From NCBI RefSeq assembly GCF_037975245.1, contig NC_092574.1, forward strand, positions 21,727,713 through 21,787,712: 60,000 bases of DNA, read 5' to 3'. This document shows, one piece after another, positions 55,501 to 60,000 of the stretch. Every line of letters begins with the position of its first letter. Position 1 is the first letter of the stretch. Source of the DNA: Apostichopus japonicus. Taxonomy: Eukaryota > Echinodermata > Holothuroidea > Aspidochirotida > Stichopodidae. The notes under the pieces are model-generated. The model was given only the letters and a program-made list of their open reading frames with translations. It did no database searches and was not told where the DNA came from. The translations under genes and the position numbers were made by a program.

Positions 55501-55759
55501 TCGACAGGCAGATTTCAATATAAACATGTCTTAAAATTTGAAATATTTTTCACGTATTGTACCCTTTACTACAATGCCAGTCATTAGTTTCATTTCAAAG
55601 AGCAAATTAAATTATTAAGTACTGAATCCGTGTTCGCTGTAAGCTTCCATTATAAATAATAATAATCAGCAGTTAGTTTTACAACGCTTAATTAAAGCGA
55701 CCACTTATGTCGGAAAACACACAAGAGCTTATGGATTAAAACTTACACGTCGGGCATTT

Positions 55760-55935
55760 TTTATTTGGAATCTTTTCAACTTTAGAAGGTCATTTCAGAT
55801 GGGGACATTTTTAGATTGCTCTTGGATGAAAACCCACCTTACTATAACCTGGCCGGGTATAGACCGGAACCTCCCGATTGCTAAGCCTCATTGCTTCAAA
55901 TGCCACCGCCTTTATCCACTCGGCCACAGCACTGG
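55760..55935 (-). mobile_element. tRNA-derived SINE fragment, leucine/serine-tRNA-like head
   Basis: On the minus strand the A box TGGCCGAGTGG (55916-55926) is canonical and is followed by GATAAAGGCGGTGGCATT, as in long-variable-arm tRNAs. The B box region (55856-55871) reads GGTTCCGGTCTATACC and has lost the GGTTCGANTCC consensus, so pol III activity is unlikely. A non-tRNA body continues to about 55760. It belongs to a different family from the SINE at 2741 and lies about 1 kb upstream of the cadherin gene in the same orientation. Confidence 0.7.
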
Positions 55936-56314
55936 TAATATTTATAGTCATAAGTGTACGTAGCATTAGTAGTTGGTTTCTACTTATTCCAATGCTGCAA
56001 TCACCATGTCGAATACCAGGAACAAACCTTCCATCGACACTGGAAAATACCAAATGGAAGAACGACGTTTAATTTGTGGAAACTATCAGACAATTGCAAA
56101 AAAAATTAAAATGTCTCAGTGATCAAGATAAATGCAGTTCTGGCCACTCCCACCCACTCTCTCCATCCACCCTAACGAAGAAAACAAAATGGATGACATT
56201 TTCAACGTTCATTATAAAGGTTTAGGCGCGCGGGAAAAAATAACGTAAAATGTTATTATTTTATGAAGTTGTGCATAAATTATGGAATCATAGAGTAATT
56301 TGAAAATATTTTTG

Positions 56315-56400
56315 TCAGTTCGACGTAACCTTAACTGAGCTGTGAAACAAACATGTTACACTAAGTAATGAAAATGAAAAAACCATGATCTTACTACAGC
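56315..56400 (-). pseudogene. Diverged partial copy of the cadherin signal-peptide segment
   Basis: Bases 56341-56400 align without gaps to 54693-54752 of exon 1, matching at 54 of 60 positions, in the same orientation and 1,648 bases upstream. The copy keeps the equivalent of Met35 (ATG at 56386) and its reading frame, giving MVFSFSLLSVTCLF where the gene has MVILFSLLSVACLF. After that it diverges and stops (TGA at 56315-56317) after 23 codons. Most differences change the amino acid, which suggests drift and not coding constraint. It is most likely a relic of a local duplication. A weak alternative is an alternative first exon, but I see no strong donor next to it. Confidence 0.7.
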
Positions 56401-57699
56401 ATGCAGATTTTCTTATAGTGGATTGTTTTTGAACGTGGGTAAGCACATGCTTCCGTACGAGATAAGCTGTGTGTCGATAGCAAAGTTACGTGAAAAAAAG
56501 GTTCTGCTTTTTAAAAACACTTTTCTGTCAAGTTATTTGGAAAATCATCATCACCCAGTATTTGTATGGAATCAAACACCAACACACACTCATATCACTT
56601 AGGCGTAAAGCAGTGGCGCTATATAACATTATCCTCTCCCGAAATTGTTCGGCAGTTCCATCAGAGACAACTCCATGTGAACATCACCGGAAGCGATGCA
56701 ACAAACGACTGTGAAATATTCTTTACGTTACCAAAGCTGTAAAACAATGTCACGTCTCTTAATTTGATGACCTCAATTAGAATATTGAAAATTCTATCCG
56801 GTAGATCAGGGAGTTTAAGGAATAACCGTACAATTTGGAGGAGCATCAGGATGGGTGAGCATAGTTCCAATCTTTTGATGCTAAATTATATTTTGAGGGC
56901 GTCCTTCTTTTCACTTCTCCTTTATAGAAAGGAACTCTGCACTACTCATATATTATTAACCAACCATGATGATCACCTTTTCATCCCATCTTTGCTCGCA
57001 ACCACCCATATGTTATGTTCTTATTCCAACTACCAACCCCCCCCCCCCCCTCCACCACACACACCCTAACCAATAAAAAACATTGTCTCCATGAAGTCTG
57101 GCGGTAAAAGACAAGATTGTTTTTTTTTTAATTTTACGGTTTGACTAACATATTTGGAACATGGTTTACTGTTAGGATATCTAGTGACAGTGGTAAAGTT
57201 CGAGTTGTAGACGGACTGTTGACTACACTGTAATATAAACAGTTTCATCTGTATGAGTTGCTGTCAGCAATTTCTAGCAAATTTTACAAAGCCTGCGACA
57301 CGTTACTGATGAAGAGTCTTTGCACACTCTATCGCTACTTGGAGGAAGATAAATTGAATGTGTGTGTAATCAAATTGAGAGAACTTGTGACCTCATAGAT
57401 ATACTTCACAGAATCAATTTTAACCCTATATCTGAAGTTGTTTATAATCCTACTAAGTTTCATGAACAATTGTATGTAACTAGTTATGTTGTTTTCTTTT
57501 AAATTTTTGAACATTTTGAGCAGTCTATAATGTTGACCTACTACTTTGTGGAGTGTTGTTAATTGGCATGGCCTATACAGTCAAGTTGCTGTTATGGAAA
57601 TAAACATTGATCACAATTTATTGTCCGATACCAGTCACAAAAGCAAAATGTTAACTACCCGTAGATTTTGCATCCAAAAATTTTCTCCCAGCATTTAGA

Positions 57700-58140
57700 G
57701 CACGGATGTGCCCAGGATTTCTGGAGTGCCGGGTATACTGATCGCCGTCCTGGGGGAGGGGTCTAAGGGGGATGGGGTGCTCAGATGCCAAATTCTGACA
57801 CTTGTGTAGCTTTTTAGTGAAATATATTACGTACCTGGTAAAAGTTATTAGTTTGTTTCAAAGAGATTTTACAAGGGACTGATTGAGAGCCGTAAGTAAT
57901 GTTTCTCGCATGCGTAACTCATGTATTATTGGTCTGTATGATTTTGGCATAGGCTAGGCCCAATTTATGTTGAATATATTGTTAGGAATGGCGGGATTTT
58001 AGATGAAAATAGTACTGGGCGGGATTCACAATTTTTAAGACAGTGCTGGGCGGTAATTTTTAGTGCTGGGCGGAGCCGCCCAACGTGGGCATATCCCTGT
58101 AGAGGTTTCAGTTTTATTTTCAATACATAAACTGATGATG
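57700..58140. mobile_element. GC-rich interspersed repeat remnant with repeated TGGGCGG
   Basis: This is a locally GC-rich block in AT-rich surroundings. It contains a GGGGGAGGGG/GGGGGATGGGG stretch near 57753-57778 and three spaced copies of AGT(A/G)CTGGGCGG near 58012, 58043 and 58062. The last copy forms a perfect inverted repeat TGGGCGG-AG-CCGCCCA (58067-58082). The composition and internal repetition suggest a transposon fragment, but no coding region or terminal repeat identifies the family. Confidence 0.4.
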
Positions 58141-59454
58141 TCCTCAAAATGTAAAAAGAAAAGAAGAAAAAAAAAAGATACAAAAGATAACATAAAAGAC
58201 AACATAAAGATGATGATTATACATTATAATATTCTTGCAATAATGTAAACAAAACTTAGCTGCAAATATTTCTGGGCAACTTTATTAAGAAAGTACAAAA
58301 CATTAAGTATAGGCCTATGCAATGTATGAATTAAAACCCTTGAGAACTAAGAATTTCAACTTATAATATACAAAAATAAATCACTAAAAACTGACCTTCA
58401 CCTGCAGCTGGTACACATCCTGAGTTTTTTAAAGAAATTTTACGCATAATAAAGATAAACAATCTTGAGACAGATATAAGGAGAATGCACTTTAATAGGC
58501 CAACCACCTTCCTGATCATATGGTTTCAAACTCCCAGTTGGGATTAAACTATGCAGAAAATCAAAGGTTGAAGCATCTAAAGGATTTTGATTGTAAGGGT
58601 GGAGGGAGGGGTTGTACAGGGGGTGGTGGGGCTGCAATATGGTAAGTTTGGCAATGGTGCCAACTGACATACTTGTATTTTTCAAGTGCAGCTTTGACTA
58701 CTTCAGTCATTTTTTAACAGAGAAAAATAATATTTCTTGAAAAGAAGAAATTCTAACTACAGAGAACATTAACGAATATGCAGCATGCAAACAAGTGTGA
58801 ATTGCTCACTAATTATATATTCATATTGAATATTCACATCATAAGTAATGGATGTTGGTAAAATAAAAAATAATTTGTTGAAATATCAGAAAACTGATTA
58901 TCCACTGATCAATCTCTTCCCACAATATATTATGAGCTTCATTAAAGTTGCTTACCACCCCCTCCCCCCCCCCCCCAATCACTACCAACATTATACAAAA
59001 AGTACTGAAAAACTAATCCATATTATTCAGTTACATTAAAAAACTCTGTGCTATTCATAATATAGATAAATGATTAATGACAAAACAATAGTAAAAAAAA
59101 ATTGAAAACCTTAAGCATGATTAAGATATAATTTGGTTAACATAAGAAAAGCTGCATAATGGCAAGAGCTTCGATTAGAACATTTACAGACTGTTCTCTC
59201 ATTAGAAAAACGATGTGGCACAAACAAAAGAAAAGACAAAAACCCTGAAATCTACTGAAAGACTATTCCATCGTTCTTTCAAGCTTCTAAGGACAAAACG
59301 TTAATACAATGGCATTGCAAAAATGGCATGAACATTTGAGATGATAATCAAATGGCAGATTTTCCAAAATAATATATTACAGTTTAAGTTTAGAAATTCC
59401 GATGATTAGGAAGACAAACATTTATTTCATTGGCATACTTTTTGTTTTATTATG

Positions 59455-59480
59455 TTGATGATCATCGTCATGATCATCAA
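59455..59480. repeat. Perfect 11-base inverted repeat at the left edge of the minisatellite
   Basis: TTGATGATCAT (59455-59465) and ATGATCATCAA (59470-59480) pair perfectly around the four-base loop CGTC. The right arm overlaps the start of the first 55-base unit, so the array begins in the hairpin. Confidence 0.9.
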
Positions 59481-59899
59481 TGTGCAGAGAATGTATACAT
59501 CATGCGTTATCTCATTGATAGTGAAGTATCATCAATGTGCAGAGAATGTATACATCATGCGTTATCTCATTGATAGTGAAGTATCATCAATGTGCAGATA
59601 ATGTATACATCATGCGTTATCTCATTGATAGTGAAGTATCATCAATGTGCAGAGAATGTATACATCATGCGTTATCTCATTGATAGTGAAGTATCATCAA
59701 TGTGAAGAGAATGTATACATCATGCGTTATCTCATTGATAGTGAAGTATCATCAATGTTCAGAGAATGTATACATAATGCGTTATCTCATTGATAGTGGA
59801 GTATCATCAATGTGCAGAGAATGCATACATAATGCGTTAGCTCATTGATAGTGGAGTATCATCAATGTGCAGAGAATGTATACATCATGCGTTATCTCG
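59471..59899. repeat. Minisatellite, 55-base unit, about 7.8 copies
   Basis: Seven full units start at 59471, 59526, 59581, 59636, 59691, 59746 and 59801, followed by a partial unit to 59899. Each unit contains ATCAATG and, 30 bases on, its reverse complement CATTGAT, with the palindrome ATGTATACAT between them in most units. Units 6 and 7 share the variants CATAATGCG and GTGGA, so the array has grown by local duplication. It continues to no other repeat in the last 100 bases. Confidence 0.97.
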
Positions 59900-60000
59900 T
59901 GACATTAGCATGTTTCAATAGGAAGTATCCTACAATATTCGACATAGCAAGACACTATGGCTATTTCAGCAGCGATGGAGTAGTTTACATTATTAAATCA

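Noticed and set aside
59471-59899. CRISPR array
   Set aside because: Units are directly contiguous 55-base tandem repeats without unique spacers, in a eukaryotic genome.

Overview
The window looks like AT-rich intergenic and intronic DNA of a marine invertebrate. A non-chordate deuterostome, probably an echinoderm, fits best. That placement is an inference from the Dachsous-type cadherin, the tRNA-derived SINE and LINE remnants, the abundant poly(C)/poly(G) tracts and the large introns. No sequence here fixes the species.

One protein-coding gene dominates: a giant cadherin on the minus strand, best matched to Dachsous (protocadherin-16 family). It begins near 54.8 kb and runs off the left edge. 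Three coding exons can be placed to the base from splice sites and reading phase. Exon 1 is 5,199 bases (49642-54840), exon 2 is 552 bases (7011-7562) and exon 3 is 202 bases (4716-4917). Exons 1 and 2 join in phase 0 inside the beta-strand that precedes a DVNDN calcium motif, so a 42,079-base intron separates them. The three exons give about 1,984 residues: a signal peptide, 18 complete cadherin (EC) repeats and the start of a nineteenth. The remaining EC repeats, the membrane segment and the cytoplasmic tail should lie left of the window.

Layout: 1-4715 is intron 3, with a tRNA-derived SINE at 2741-3046. 4716-7562 holds exons 3 and 2 with intron 2 between them. 7563-49641 is intron 1, carrying a LINE 3' end (31861-32215), a G-rich purine array (33501-33796), a LINE/SINE-type tail (43980-44065), short tandem repeats and two weak candidate plus-strand exons. 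49642-54840 is exon 1. 54841-60000 is the 5' flank, with an upstream ORF touching the cadherin start, a diverged 60-base copy of the cadherin signal-peptide segment (56341-56400), a second tRNA-derived SINE, a GC-rich repeat remnant and a 55-base minisatellite that begins at a hairpin.

The most unusual observations are the duplicated signal-peptide segment upstream of the gene, the minisatellite whose units keep an inverted repeat, an apparent excess of TACTGTA/TACAGTA in non-coding DNA, and one EC linker that lacks the calcium motif. I found no convincing previously undescribed multi-gene system, and no tRNA gene, rRNA, CRISPR array or virus-like gene.
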